Source of the DNA: Candidatus Poribacteria bacterium
GTDB taxonomy: Bacteria; Abyssobacteria; SURF-5
Direction: 5' to 3'
Length of the DNA: 11,201 nt
NCBI GenBank assembly: GCA_016215705.1
Contig: JACRIR010000029.1
Location: 1-11,201 of the forward strand
The position numbers and the translations under genes are program-made. How positions within the stretch are numbered: the stretch's first letter is position 1; the number at the start of each line of letters is the position of its first letter. Positions 1-6,034 of this stretch are shown here, in pieces. The notes beneath the pieces were generated by a model. It saw only the letters and a list, made by a program, of their open reading frames with translations. It was not told the origin of the DNA and did no database searches.

Positions 1-140
1 AGCCGGTTGTCATTCTGAGCGAGCCGGTTGTCATTCTGAGCGAAGCCGGTTGTCATTCTGAGTGAGCCGGTTGTCATTCTGAGCGAAGCGAAGAATCTCT
101 GTCTACGCGTCGCTCCGTCGTTTCGCTCCTCAGAATGACA
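1..140. repeat. Tandemly expanded TCATTCTGAGCGAAGC repeat with inverted partner
   Basis: A 21-22 base unit beginning AGCCGGTTGTCATTCTGAG occurs four times in tandem (starts near 1, 22, 44 and 65). Only the last copy continues into the longer form ending AAGAATCTCT (to 100). A reverse-complement copy of the core, CTCAGAATGACA, lies at 129-140, so 65-140 can fold into a long hairpin. The core TCATTCTGAGCGAAGCGAAG is a repeat I recognise from many bacterial genomes. The tandem expansion of only its left half is local to this site. Confidence 0.85.
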
Positions 141-182
141 ATCCTGACAGCACTGCGAAGCGCAATTTCATTCGGACAATAG
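129..182. repeat. Left copy of a long inverted repeat (partner 845-898)
   Basis: The stretch starting CCTCAGAATGACAATCCTGA and running on through CGCAATTTCATTCGG is found again as its reverse complement at 845-898, with only a few mismatches. The shared segment of about 54 bases extends well beyond the TCATTCTGAG core, so the two copies share a common larger element. Confidence 0.8.
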
Positions 183-693
183 GCCGTGTAGCTGCAATTT
201 CATTCGCAGCTACAGTAACGCGCTGCTCGACTCTACGCTACGCAGATAACAACACGAATACGACCCGAATGCTCGTTTTTCCCCTGCGCCAGAAAATGGC
301 TCTCTAGCACGACCATTCTCTAATTCAGCACCACAATACTCAGCCAACCAAATCCTCTTCTGACTATTAACGAGCAACAATTGAAAGCTCGATTTTTTCT
401 TGCTGGGAGCAGCGTTTTTCAGGAAGACCTTTGCCACTTTTGCGGGGACGCAGCATGCTGCGCCCTTATTGACAAGTACTTTGCCCTCCCGGTCATTATG
501 CCGGAGAGCACGGTCTTATGAAGAAAGCGTCTTCATTCTACCGCAAAACGTTCATCCCGCGTTTGTTCAAATTTGTCTGAATTTGCTTATAATATACCCT
601 AAGACCGGAAATTTGTCAATTTCTGGGGGAACAGAGAAGTGTGGCACAAGAGGTGATCGTGGAGTGAGGTCTTCTTATGCAGTGAGTTTTTCT
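183..693. other. Gene-free stretch
   Basis: I find no gene here that I can support. Two open frames exist (minus 210-437 and plus 400-822), but neither has a good ribosome binding site or recognisable motifs. A palindrome around GACGCAGCATGCTGCG lies at 446-462. Near 588-593 there is a TATAAT box with weak upstream -35 candidates, followed by the small dyad GAAATT-TGTC-AATTTC (608-623). No downstream gene explains this promoter-like site. Confidence 0.5.
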
Positions 694-723
694 TGTGGGG
701 GCACGGCGCGCCGTGCCCCCACA
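694..723. repeat. 30-bp perfect palindrome
   Basis: The half-site TGTGGGGGCACGGCG is followed immediately by its exact reverse complement, giving a 30-base palindrome with no loop and GGCGCGCC at its centre. The GGGGCACGGCGCGCCGTGCC core resembles a dispersed palindrome I recognise from other environmental genomes. It lacks a T-run, so it is not a standard intrinsic terminator. Confidence 0.85.
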
Positions 724-751
724 GAGACAAATGTGTTCGAAACGGCCGTTC

Positions 752-1141
752 TTGTAGGACGCAGCATGCTCAGCCGCTTGGGTCTAAGCAACCGCGCAGG
801 CGCTCAAAGCCGCTATTTGTAGGGGGTCTGGACTTGACGGCGTGTTGACCGAATGAAATTGCGCCTCATAGTGCTGTCAGGATTGTCATTCTGAGGAGCG
901 AAGCGACGAAGAATCTCTCGTTTTCCTGCAAATTTGCGACCTATAGACAGAGATTCTTCGCTCGGGCCTGCGGCCCTTCGCTCAGAATGACAAACGGCTA
1001 TTGCCATTTGGGCAACACGCCGTTGAGCTTGTAGGTACAGACGGATGCCTCCGAAGGAGCGTCCCGCCTCGGCGGGACTGCGCCCCTGCGAGAACCGACG
1101 AAGCAAAGTTGACAGAGCACTGGCGTGCTGCGTCCATACAA
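752..1141. repeat. Composite element bounded by inverted TTGTAGGACGCAGCATGC ends
   Basis: The left end TTGTAGGACGCAGCATGC (752-769) reappears as an inverted copy at 1123-1141, with one inserted base and one substitution. Between them lie the right copy of the 54-base inverted repeat (845-898) and a complete TCATTCTGAG element (883-993). No transposase frame is visible inside. The arrangement looks like a non-autonomous element or one repeat inserted into another. Confidence 0.55.
883..993. repeat. TTGTCATTCTGAG palindromic element
   Basis: TTGTCATTCTGAG at 883-895 is matched by CTCAGAATGACAA at 981-993. Inside, GAAGAATCTCT (908-918) is matched by AGAGATTCTTC (949-959). The whole 111 bases can therefore fold as one interrupted hairpin. 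Related copies lie at 65-140 and 5801-5829. Confidence 0.8.
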
Positions 1142-1258
1142 ATGGAAGAGTAGACGCCGAAGAACCGCTCATTAGCAAGAAAGCGATTATTTGCTTATTA
1201 TTGTGTAAGGTCAAGCAGCCAACCCGGCAGCACGAGACTATGTTCGAGACGATGGCCC

Positions 1259-1299
1259 TTACTCGTGGACACGATGTGATATGGTGTCCCCGAATAAAC
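1259..1299. repeat. Degenerate REP palindrome (GGGGACACxATG family)
   Basis: The right arm ATGGTGTCCCCGAATAAA is preserved, and the left arm is a decayed match reading CGTGGACACGATG. It belongs to the same family as the copies at 1903-1945 and 3086-3126. Its position shows that the in-frame extension upstream of the adenosyltransferase start is repeat, not coding sequence. Confidence 0.7.
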
Positions 1300-1320
1300 A
1301 GATGTTTCTCAAGAGTGAAA

Positions 1321-1326
1321 GAAGGA
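1321..1326 (+). promoter_or_regulatory. Ribosome binding site setting the adenosyltransferase start
   Basis: GAAGGA lies 9 bases before the GTG at 1336. This spacing, together with the onset of family similarity at MKITTKKGDTG, decides the start in favour of 1336 over the upstream ATG codons. Confidence 0.65.
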
Positions 1327-1335
1327 ATTCCCATA

Positions 1336-1893
1336 GTGAAGATAACCACCAAAAAGGGAGACACCGGGCGAACCAGCTTGCTCGACAAGCGGAAGCGCGT
1401 GTCGAAAACCGATGTCAGAAAAGAGATTAACGGAACGCTCGATGAAGTTAATTCGGTCCTTGGCCTTGCGCGCGCAACGTGCGACATCGAGCGAATCAAT
1501 AGGTTAATTCTCAGAGTGCAGGAAGAGATTTTCATGATTGGCTCGGAGGTAGCTGCCTCACCCGATAATATCGAAAAAGTGGAACGGCGGGTCGAGGCGC
1601 GACATGTGAGACGACTCGAAAAAGGCATGGACAGTATCGAGAAGCGGATGCCGATGCCGGAGAACTTCGTCGTAGCGGGAGCGACGCAGGTTTCGGCCAT
1701 GCTTGATATGGCGCGAACGTTTACACGCAGGGCCGAGCGTAAGGCGGTTGAAGGAAGAGAAGGGGAGAAAATCAGGAGCCCTCAGCTTATGAAATACCTG
1801 AACCGGCTCTCGGACTATCTTTTTACGCTTGCGAGATATTATGAGTTTCTGAAAATGGGAAAGGCCGAATGGCCCGCGCCGAGGAAGTGGTAA
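1336..1893 (+). CDS. pduO: PduO-type cob(I)alamin adenosyltransferase
   Basis: This enzyme transfers the adenosyl group of ATP to cob(I)alamin to make adenosylcobalamin, the coenzyme of B12-dependent mutases and dehydratases. From the GTG at 1336 it is 185 residues, the usual size for the family. The N-terminal ATP-binding motif TKKGDTGRTSLL is at 5-16. DEVNSVLGLAR is at 36-46. The signature ARTFTRRAER is at 126-135 and YLNRLSDYLFTLAR at 154-167. Many relatives have PGG and LHxAR before the arginine signature; here the sequence reads VAGAT and LDMAR, so it is a divergent but apparently complete member. The frame stays open upstream to 1045, but that part includes a REP repeat and has no family similarity. 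The gene is on the PDH strand, 104 bases before pdhA, with a REP palindrome between; a functional link to PDH is not obvious. Confidence 0.9.
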   Translation: MKITTKKGDTGRTSLLDKRKRVSKTDVRKEINGTLDEVNSVLGLARATCDIERINRLILRVQEEIFMIGSEVAASPDNIEKVERRVEARHVRRLEKGMDSIEKRMPMPENFVVAGATQVSAMLDMARTFTRRAERKAVEGREGEKIRSPQLMKYLNRLSDYLFTLARYYEFLKMGKAEWPAPRKW

Positions 1894-1902
1894 ACAGTGT
1901 GC

Positions 1903-1945
1903 GCTTATTCGGGGACACGATGCGGCATCGTGTCCCCGAATAAGC
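1903..1945. repeat. Perfect REP palindrome between adenosyltransferase and pdhA
   Basis: Two perfectly complementary 21-base arms (1903-1923 and 1925-1945), with core ATTCGGGGACACGATG, are separated by one base. A decayed extra copy of the right arm, GCATCGCGTCGCCGAATGAG, follows at 1954-1973. It lies 9 bases after the adenosyltransferase stop, where REP hairpins often stabilise the upstream message or reduce read-through. No T-run follows, so it is not a classic terminator. Confidence 0.88.
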
Positions 1946-1997
1946 TCCGTGTCGCATCGCGTCGCCGAATGAGCGCGCGCAATCATGGAGAAAACAT

Positions 1998-3125
1998 ATG
2001 CCGAACATCTTTGACGAATATCATCCGCTGACAGGAAAGATCTTCCGAATCCTGGATGAGAATGGGGTGCTTCATGAAGAACACGCCCCCAAATTTTCCC
2101 TCGAGGAATTAAGAGGTTTCTATCGTTGGATCATATTCTCGCGTGTCGCTGACCAGAAAGCGCTTAACCTTCAGCGGCAAGGCCGCATGGGCACGTACGC
2201 GCCGGTGCTGGGTCAAGAAGGGATACAAATAGGGGCTGCAAGCGCAATGCAGCCGCAAGACTGGCTGTTCCCGAGCTACCGCGAGCTTGCGGCAAGCATG
2301 ATTCGCGGCTTGCCGCTGGCGAATATATATCTTTACTGGATGGGCAATGAAGAAGGCAGCCGGATTCCCGAGGGGGTAAACATCTTCCCGATTTCCGTGC
2401 CTGTGGGAACACATCCGCTGCATGCGGTGGGCGCAGCGTGGGCATCAAAGCTAAGGCGAGAGAAAATCGTAGTGGTCTGTTTCTTTGGCGACGGCGCCAC
2501 GTCGGAAGGCGATTTTCATGAAGCCCTTAATTTCGCGGGTGTCTTTAAGACCCCCAATGTCTTCATTTGCCAGAACAACCAATATGCAATATCGGTCCCG
2601 TTTTCGCGGCAAAGCAGTTCGCCGACGATTGCTCAAAAGGCAATCGCGTATGGGTTTGACGGCATCCGTGTGGACGGCAACGACATTTTTGCCTCGTACG
2701 TCGCGTCGAAGGCGGCTATTGACAAAGCCCGCTCGGGCGGCGGGCCGACGTTCATCGAGGCCGTGACTTTCAGGCTTGGAGCGCACACAACAGCGGACGA
2801 TCCGCGCCGCTACCGGACCGACGCCGAAGTCGAGGAATGGCGTAAGCGCGAGCCACTCGTCCGCTTCGAGAAATACTTGAGGGAAAAGCGTATCATCGAT
2901 GACGGTTTTGCCGCACAGGTGAAAAGCGAAGCGGAAAGAGCTGTCGAGGAGACGGTGACGCAAGTCGAGGCGGTTCCATCGCACACCCCGAACGATGTTT
3001 TCGCGTATATGTTCAGCGAGATGCCTCAAAATCTGAAGGAGCAACTTGCGCTCTTGAACGAATCGCTCTCCGTTAAGAGGGAGATCCTATTCGGCGACAC
3101 CATGCGACATGGTGTCCCCGAATAG
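1998..3125 (+). CDS. pdhA: Pyruvate dehydrogenase E1 component, alpha subunit
   Basis: The alpha subunit of the thiamine-diphosphate-dependent E1 decarboxylates pyruvate and passes the acetyl group to the lipoyl arm of E2. The protein has 375 residues; the ATG lies 7 bases after GGAG (1987-1990). The thiamine diphosphate motif begins at GDG 164-166 and closes at QNN 192-194. The loop GAHTTADDPRRYR at 261-273 matches the acetyl-transferring, Bacillus-like PDH type better than acetoin dehydrogenase, though a branched-chain oxoacid enzyme cannot be excluded from sequence alone. The C-terminal motif MPQNLKEQL (342-350) lies near where relatives end. The last 12 residues, including FGDTMRHGVPE, and the stop codon are encoded by a REP palindrome and have no counterpart in the family. 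pdhB follows after 58 bases, so the two subunits are very likely co-transcribed. Confidence 0.95.
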   Translation: MPNIFDEYHPLTGKIFRILDENGVLHEEHAPKFSLEELRGFYRWIIFSRVADQKALNLQRQGRMGTYAPVLGQEGIQIGAASAMQPQDWLFPSYRELAASMIRGLPLANIYLYWMGNEEGSRIPEGVNIFPISVPVGTHPLHAVGAAWASKLRREKIVVVCFFGDGATSEGDFHEALNFAGVFKTPNVFICQNNQYAISVPFSRQSSSPTIAQKAIAYGFDGIRVDGNDIFASYVASKAAIDKARSGGGPTFIEAVTFRLGAHTTADDPRRYRTDAEVEEWRKREPLVRFEKYLREKRIIDDGFAAQVKSEAERAVEETVTQVEAVPSHTPNDVFAYMFSEMPQNLKEQLALLNESLSVKREILFGDTMRHGVPE

Positions 3126-3126
3126 G
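3086..3126. repeat. REP palindrome overlapping the 3' end of pdhA
   Basis: Arms of 19 bases (3086-3104 and 3108-3126), with one mismatch, are separated by CGA. This is the same family as 1903-1945. Because it lies in frame at the end of pdhA, it is translated and provides the TAG stop at 3123-3125. Confidence 0.88.
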
Positions 3127-3170
3127 CAGCCATTTGCGCCGAACAGGATTTTGATTATTTGCCATGAGGA

Positions 3171-3176
3171 AGGGGG
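3171..3176 (+). promoter_or_regulatory. Ribosome binding site setting the pdhB start
   Basis: AGGGGG lies 7 bases before the GTG at 3184 and is part of a longer purine run from 3167. The frame is open further upstream, but that part begins inside the REP palindrome. The GTG at 3184 gives the family's usual N-terminus. Confidence 0.7.
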
Positions 3177-3183
3177 AAGAATA

Positions 3184-4161
3184 GTGGCCGAACTGAATTT
3201 GGTCGAGGCCGTAAATGCGGCCATGCGTGAAGAAATGGAGCGCGACTCGCGCGTGATGATTCTGGGCGAAGACGTTGGGCGCGCCGGCGGAGTTTTCAGG
3301 GCGACTGAAGGTTTGCAAAAGCTATTCGGCGAAGATCGCGTCGTCGACACGCCGCTTTCGGAATCGGGAATCGTGGGTACGGCAATCGGGCTGGCGGCTT
3401 TCGGCATGAGGCCCATCGCGGAAATTCAGTTCATGGGCTTCATCTATCCCGCATTCGACCAGATCATCTCGCATGCAGGCCGCATGCGCAACCGGACCCG
3501 CGGCCGGTTCTCCGTCCCCCTTGTAGTGCGCACACCGTATGGCGGCGGCATTCATGCGCCCGAACACCATTCGGAGAGCACCGAAGCCATCTTTGCGCAC
3601 ACGCCGGGCATCAAGGTCGTCATCCCGTCAAATCCGTACGACGCGAAGGGTCTGCTGATAGCGGCCATTCGCGATCCCGACCCTGTCATATTTCTTGAGC
3701 CTGCGCGAATATACCGCTCGATCAAAGGAGAGGTTCCGGAGGGCGACTACACTGTCCCCATCGGGAAAGCAACTGTCGCGCGCGAAGGCGAAAGCGTGAC
3801 GCTGATCGCGTGGGGCGCAATGCTGCACGTCGCTCTTGAAGCAATCGAGGCGCTCACCGATGAAGGAATCGATGTCGAGTTGATAGACTTGAGGACGATT
3901 TCTCCGCTTGATAGTGATACAATTATCGAGTCGGTCAAGAAGACGGGCAGAGTCGTCGTTGTGCATGAGGCCCCGAAGACCTGCGGCCTCGGCGCAGAAA
4001 TAATTGCCCTCATTAATGAGAAAGCGTTTTTGAACCTGTCGGCGCCTCCTGGCCGCGTGACCGGCTTCGATACCATCATTCCGCTCCCCAAAGGCGAGCA
4101 TCTTTACTTGCCGACGCCGGAGCGAATCATCTCAGCCGTCAGGCAAGTAATGGAATATTAG
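3184..4161 (+). CDS. pdhB: Pyruvate dehydrogenase E1 component, beta subunit
   Basis: The beta subunit completes the E1 heterotetramer and contributes to the thiamine diphosphate site. From the GTG at 3184 it has 325 residues, the standard length. The start MAELNLVEAVNAAM leads into LGEDVGRAGGVFRATEGL, the conserved N-terminal motif. DTPLSESGIVGTAIGLAAFG, EIQFMGF and GIKVVIPSNPYDAKGLL follow in the expected order. The C-terminal transketolase domain includes LIDLRTISPLDSDTI. No frameshift or missing motif is visible. The gene is followed by a 344-base spacer rich in hairpins and repeats before pdhC, so pdhA-pdhB may be expressed at a different level from pdhC. Confidence 0.95.
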   Translation: MAELNLVEAVNAAMREEMERDSRVMILGEDVGRAGGVFRATEGLQKLFGEDRVVDTPLSESGIVGTAIGLAAFGMRPIAEIQFMGFIYPAFDQIISHAGRMRNRTRGRFSVPLVVRTPYGGGIHAPEHHSESTEAIFAHTPGIKVVIPSNPYDAKGLLIAAIRDPDPVIFLEPARIYRSIKGEVPEGDYTVPIGKATVAREGESVTLIAWGAMLHVALEAIEALTDEGIDVELIDLRTISPLDSDTIIESVKKTGRVVVVHEAPKTCGLGAEIIALINEKAFLNLSAPPGRVTGFDTIIPLPKGEHLYLPTPERIISAVRQVMEY

Positions 4162-4173
4162 GAAAGAAGTGCG

Positions 4174-4221
4174 AAGTGCCCCCCTCTTTCCCCCTCTGTT
4201 AAAAGGGGTGAAAGGGCACTT
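4174..4221. repeat. Long imperfect hairpin after pdhB
   Basis: AAGTGCCC (4174-4181) pairs with GGGCACTT (4214-4221). Inside, CTTTC and a C-run pair with GGGG and GAAAG. The apical loop contains TCTGTTAAAA. It begins 12 bases after the pdhB stop. No T-run follows, so it may be an attenuator or RNA-stabilising structure, or just a C-rich repeat of the CCCCCTTT family. Confidence 0.6.
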
Positions 4222-4227
4222 GAAATT

Positions 4228-4246
4228 CCCCCTTTGGCAAAGGGGG
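4228..4246. repeat. CCCCCTTT/AAAGGGGG palindrome
   Basis: CCCCCTTT (4228-4235) and AAAGGGGG (4239-4246) form a perfect 8-bp stem around GGC. It directly follows the larger hairpin. This palindrome resembles a dispersed CCCCCTTT...AAAGGGGG repeat seen in many genomes. Confidence 0.75.
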
Positions 4247-4270
4247 ATGAAGGGAGATTTGAAAAAAGTC

Positions 4271-4316
4271 CATCGGCGGTTCCTTTTGTTGTTTGTCTTA
4301 TTCGTTCCATTCGTAG
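4271..4316 (+). repeat. Compound repeat A-linker-B, short copy
   Basis: One unit of family A (ATCGGCGGTTCC) is followed by the linker TTTTGTTGTTTGTCTT and two 9-nt units of family B (ATTCGTTCC, ATTCGTAGC). The same order, with a nearly identical linker, recurs at 4370-4469, so the two are copies of one compound element. Confidence 0.75.
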
Positions 4317-4369
4317 CTTTGTTGAACTCTTGAAAGGATTACTGTTACAAAGACATGAGAGATGTGGTC

Positions 4370-4469
4370 ATCGGCGTTTATCGGCGTTCATCGGCGGTTC
4401 CCTTTATTGTTTGCTTTATTCGTGCTATTCGTTCCGCGCGCTTCGCGCGATTCGTGACATTCGTGATCC
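4370..4469 (+). repeat. Compound repeat A-linker-B, long copy with hairpin
   Basis: Three 10-nt family A units (4370-4399; ATCGGCGTTT, ATCGGCGTTC, ATCGGCGGTT) lead through a linker to family B units of 9 nt: 4418-4426, 4427-4435, 4450-4458 and 4459-4467. The hairpin GCGCGCTTCGCGCG (4436-4449) is inserted between the second and third B units. The element fills most of the spacer before pdhC. Confidence 0.8.
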
Positions 4470-4492
4470 AAGATTCTCTTCTTTTTCTTCTG

Positions 4493-4498
4493 AAAGGA
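4493..4498 (+). promoter_or_regulatory. Ribosome binding site of pdhC
   Basis: AAAGGA lies 7 bases before the ATG at 4506. An in-frame GTG at 4500 is too close to this site, so 4506 is preferred. Confidence 0.65.
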
Positions 4499-4505
4499 TG
4501 TGCTC

Positions 4506-5687
4506 ATGGCGCTTGAATTCAAGTTCCCCGACGTCGGCGAAGGAATCACTGAAGGTGAAATCGTGCTATGGCTTGTCGAAGAAGGCGAAAACGTGAAGCA
4601 GGATCAGCCGCTCGTACAAGTCGAGACCGATAAGGCGCTCGTCGAGATTCCTTCCCCTCGGCCGGGCGTGGTTCTCAAAATCATGTTCCACGAGGGCGAC
4701 ATCATCAAGGTCGGCGAAACACTCGTTGTCATAGGCGACGAAGGTGAAAAGCTCGAGGAGAAGGAAGAGAAAAAGGAATACGTCGGGATTGTTGGACACA
4801 TCGAGGAAACACCAGCGCCCAAAACGCGTCCGCGTCCTCAGGCGCTGGCTGTGCCCGCTGTTCGCAAGCTTGCAAAAGACCTCGGAGTGGACATCGCGAC
4901 GGTCAAGGGAACAGGCGACGGCGGGCGGATTACCGAAGAAGATGTCAGACGTCACGCCGAGCAGACTCAAGTGAAGGCGGTTGCGGATACATACGGCGAA
5001 GTCGAACGGATTCCATTGAGGAGCGTGCGCCGAAGTATTTCCCAAAAAATGGTGCGCTCGAAGTTCTCAATCCCGCATGTGACACATATGGACCTCGCGA
5101 ACGCGTCCGCCCTTGTGCGTCGCAAAACCGAACAGACTGAGCAGGCGCGCCGCAGGAATATCCACCTCACTTATCTGCCATATATAATGAAAGCCGTGGC
5201 GCTAAGCCTGAAGAAATTCCCCTATCTCAACTCCTCGCTCGATACCGAGAAGAACGAGATCATCCTTAAGAAATACGTCAACATCGGATTTGCCGTCGAG
5301 ACCGACGATGGGTTGCTCGTGCCGGTCGTAAAGAATGTGGACAAGAAGAATGTCTTCCAGTTGGCGGAAGAAACCCGGCGGCTGGCCGATTTGTGCCGCG
5401 CGCGAAAAGTGGACCTTGCTGACTTGAAAGGCGGCACATTCAGTATCACGAATATCGGCAGTCTCGGCGGAATCTATTCCACACCAATTATCAATCATCC
5501 CGAGGCTGCCAACCTCGGCCTCGGCAAGATTCGGCAGATGCCGTGGGTGATCGACGGCGAAATCGGCATCATTCACGGAGTGTATCTCTCGCTTTCGTTC
5601 GACCACCGTATCCTCGACGGCGCCGTCGCCGCCCGCTTCACGAACGAAGTCATCAACTACATCGAGCACCCGGAGACGATAACATAA
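4506..5687 (+). CDS. pdhC: Dihydrolipoamide acetyltransferase, E2 of pyruvate dehydrogenase
   Basis: E2 is the core of the complex. Its swinging lipoyl arm takes the acetyl group from E1 and transfers it to CoA. The protein has 393 residues. A single N-terminal lipoyl domain occupies about 1-80, with the lipoylated lysine K43 in VETDKALVEI. A charged and proline-containing linker follows to about 112. The peripheral subunit-binding domain is at about 114-150 (AVPAVRKLAKDLGVDIATVK, then GRITEEDV). The catalytic domain runs from about 165 to the end, with SFDHRILDGA holding the active-site His367 and Asp371. The lipoyl domain requires LplA or LipA/LipB activity from elsewhere. No E3 gene follows; the next gene is an unrelated hydrolase. 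Branched-chain or acetoin-type E2 cannot be fully excluded, but the E1 subunits favour pyruvate. Confidence 0.94.
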   Translation: MALEFKFPDVGEGITEGEIVLWLVEEGENVKQDQPLVQVETDKALVEIPSPRPGVVLKIMFHEGDIIKVGETLVVIGDEGEKLEEKEEKKEYVGIVGHIEETPAPKTRPRPQALAVPAVRKLAKDLGVDIATVKGTGDGGRITEEDVRRHAEQTQVKAVADTYGEVERIPLRSVRRSISQKMVRSKFSIPHVTHMDLANASALVRRKTEQTEQARRRNIHLTYLPYIMKAVALSLKKFPYLNSSLDTEKNEIILKKYVNIGFAVETDDGLLVPVVKNVDKKNVFQLAEETRRLADLCRARKVDLADLKGGTFSITNIGSLGGIYSTPIINHPEAANLGLGKIRQMPWVIDGEIGIIHGVYLSLSFDHRILDGAVAARFTNEVINYIEHPETIT

Positions 5688-5700
5688 ATAAGAAGCTTTT

Positions 5701-5752
5701 GGAACACGAATGCACACGAATCCGCGAAGCGCGGAAGGAATGGCGCGAATAA
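5701..5752 (-). repeat. Family B repeat with internal hairpin, reverse orientation
   Basis: Read on the minus strand this holds ATTCGCGCC, ATTCCTTCC, a GCGCTTCGCGG hairpin, then ATTCGTGTGC and ATTCGTGTTCC. The hairpin sits at the same place between B units as in 4418-4467, so the hairpin-bearing form is a distinct subtype. Confidence 0.75.
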
Positions 5753-5767
5753 GACGGTTTAACCACA

Positions 5768-5792
5768 ATAAACGCCGATGGACGCCGATTTC
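5768..5792 (-). repeat. Family A repeat, reverse orientation
   Basis: AATAAACGCCGATGGACGCC is the reverse complement of the 10-nt family A iteration (GGCGTCCATCGGCGTTTATT). It lies in the pdhC-hydrolase spacer next to the family B copy, again pairing A with B. Confidence 0.7.
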
Positions 5793-5800
5793 TTCTACAC

Positions 5801-5829
5801 GTCATTCTGAGCGAAGCGAAGAATCTCTC
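5801..5829 (+). repeat. TCATTCTGAGCGAAGC half element
   Basis: A copy of the left half only, GTCATTCTGAGCGAAGCGAA followed by GAATCTCT. No inverted partner is nearby. It matches 72-100. Confidence 0.8.
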
Positions 5830-5911
5830 TATACGCTGATTCAGAAAGAGCATGAGTTTCCACCACTAACAAGCTGACCACGCTCGAAACCCTTCTGTAT
5901 TACATCCCTGC

Positions 5912-5966
5912 AACCGCAAACTTTAAGCCGTAAACTGTGAACCTGCCTTCTTAGAACCGTGAACCC
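5912..5966. repeat. 7-nt iterated repeat (AACCGTG family H)
   Basis: Five consecutive 7-nt units (AACCGCA, AACTTTA, AGCCGTA, AACTGTG, AACCTGC) occupy 5912-5946. Another, AACCGTG, is at 5955-5961. Family H also appears as GTTTATG units at 7237-7271. It lies upstream of the hydrolase gene; no clear promoter could be chosen there. Confidence 0.65.
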
Positions 5967-6020
5967 AATTTCTTACAGTCCGGCGTATTTGCGTGACATA
6001 CTTGATAAGAATCAAAGTGA

Positions 6021-6026
6021 AGGAGG
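6021..6026 (+). promoter_or_regulatory. Strong ribosome binding site of the hydrolase gene
   Basis: AGGAGG lies 8 bases before the ATG at 6035. It excludes the in-frame upstream starts near 5993. Confidence 0.75.
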
Positions 6027-6034
6027 AACAAGTC

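Noticed and set aside
210-437. Minus-strand open frame of 75 codons (MAKVFLKNAAPSKKK)
   Set aside because: The N-terminus looks faintly protein-like, but the GTG start has no ribosome binding site and I recognise no family. Left as gene-free sequence.
694-723. Intrinsic terminator
   Set aside because: The stem is strong, but no T-run follows and no gene ends upstream on either strand.
400-822. Plus-strand open frame of 140 codons
   Set aside because: It has no ribosome binding site, reads through the 30-base palindrome and the GCAGCATGC repeat, and shows no recognisable motif.
1045-1335. In-frame N-terminal extension of the adenosyltransferase to an ATG at 1045
   Set aside because: It contains the end of the composite repeat and a REP palindrome, has no family similarity, and a good ribosome binding site sits before the GTG at 1336.
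813-1700. Minus-strand frame of 295 codons
   Set aside because: It runs antisense through the adenosyltransferase gene and repeats, and has no recognisable domain.
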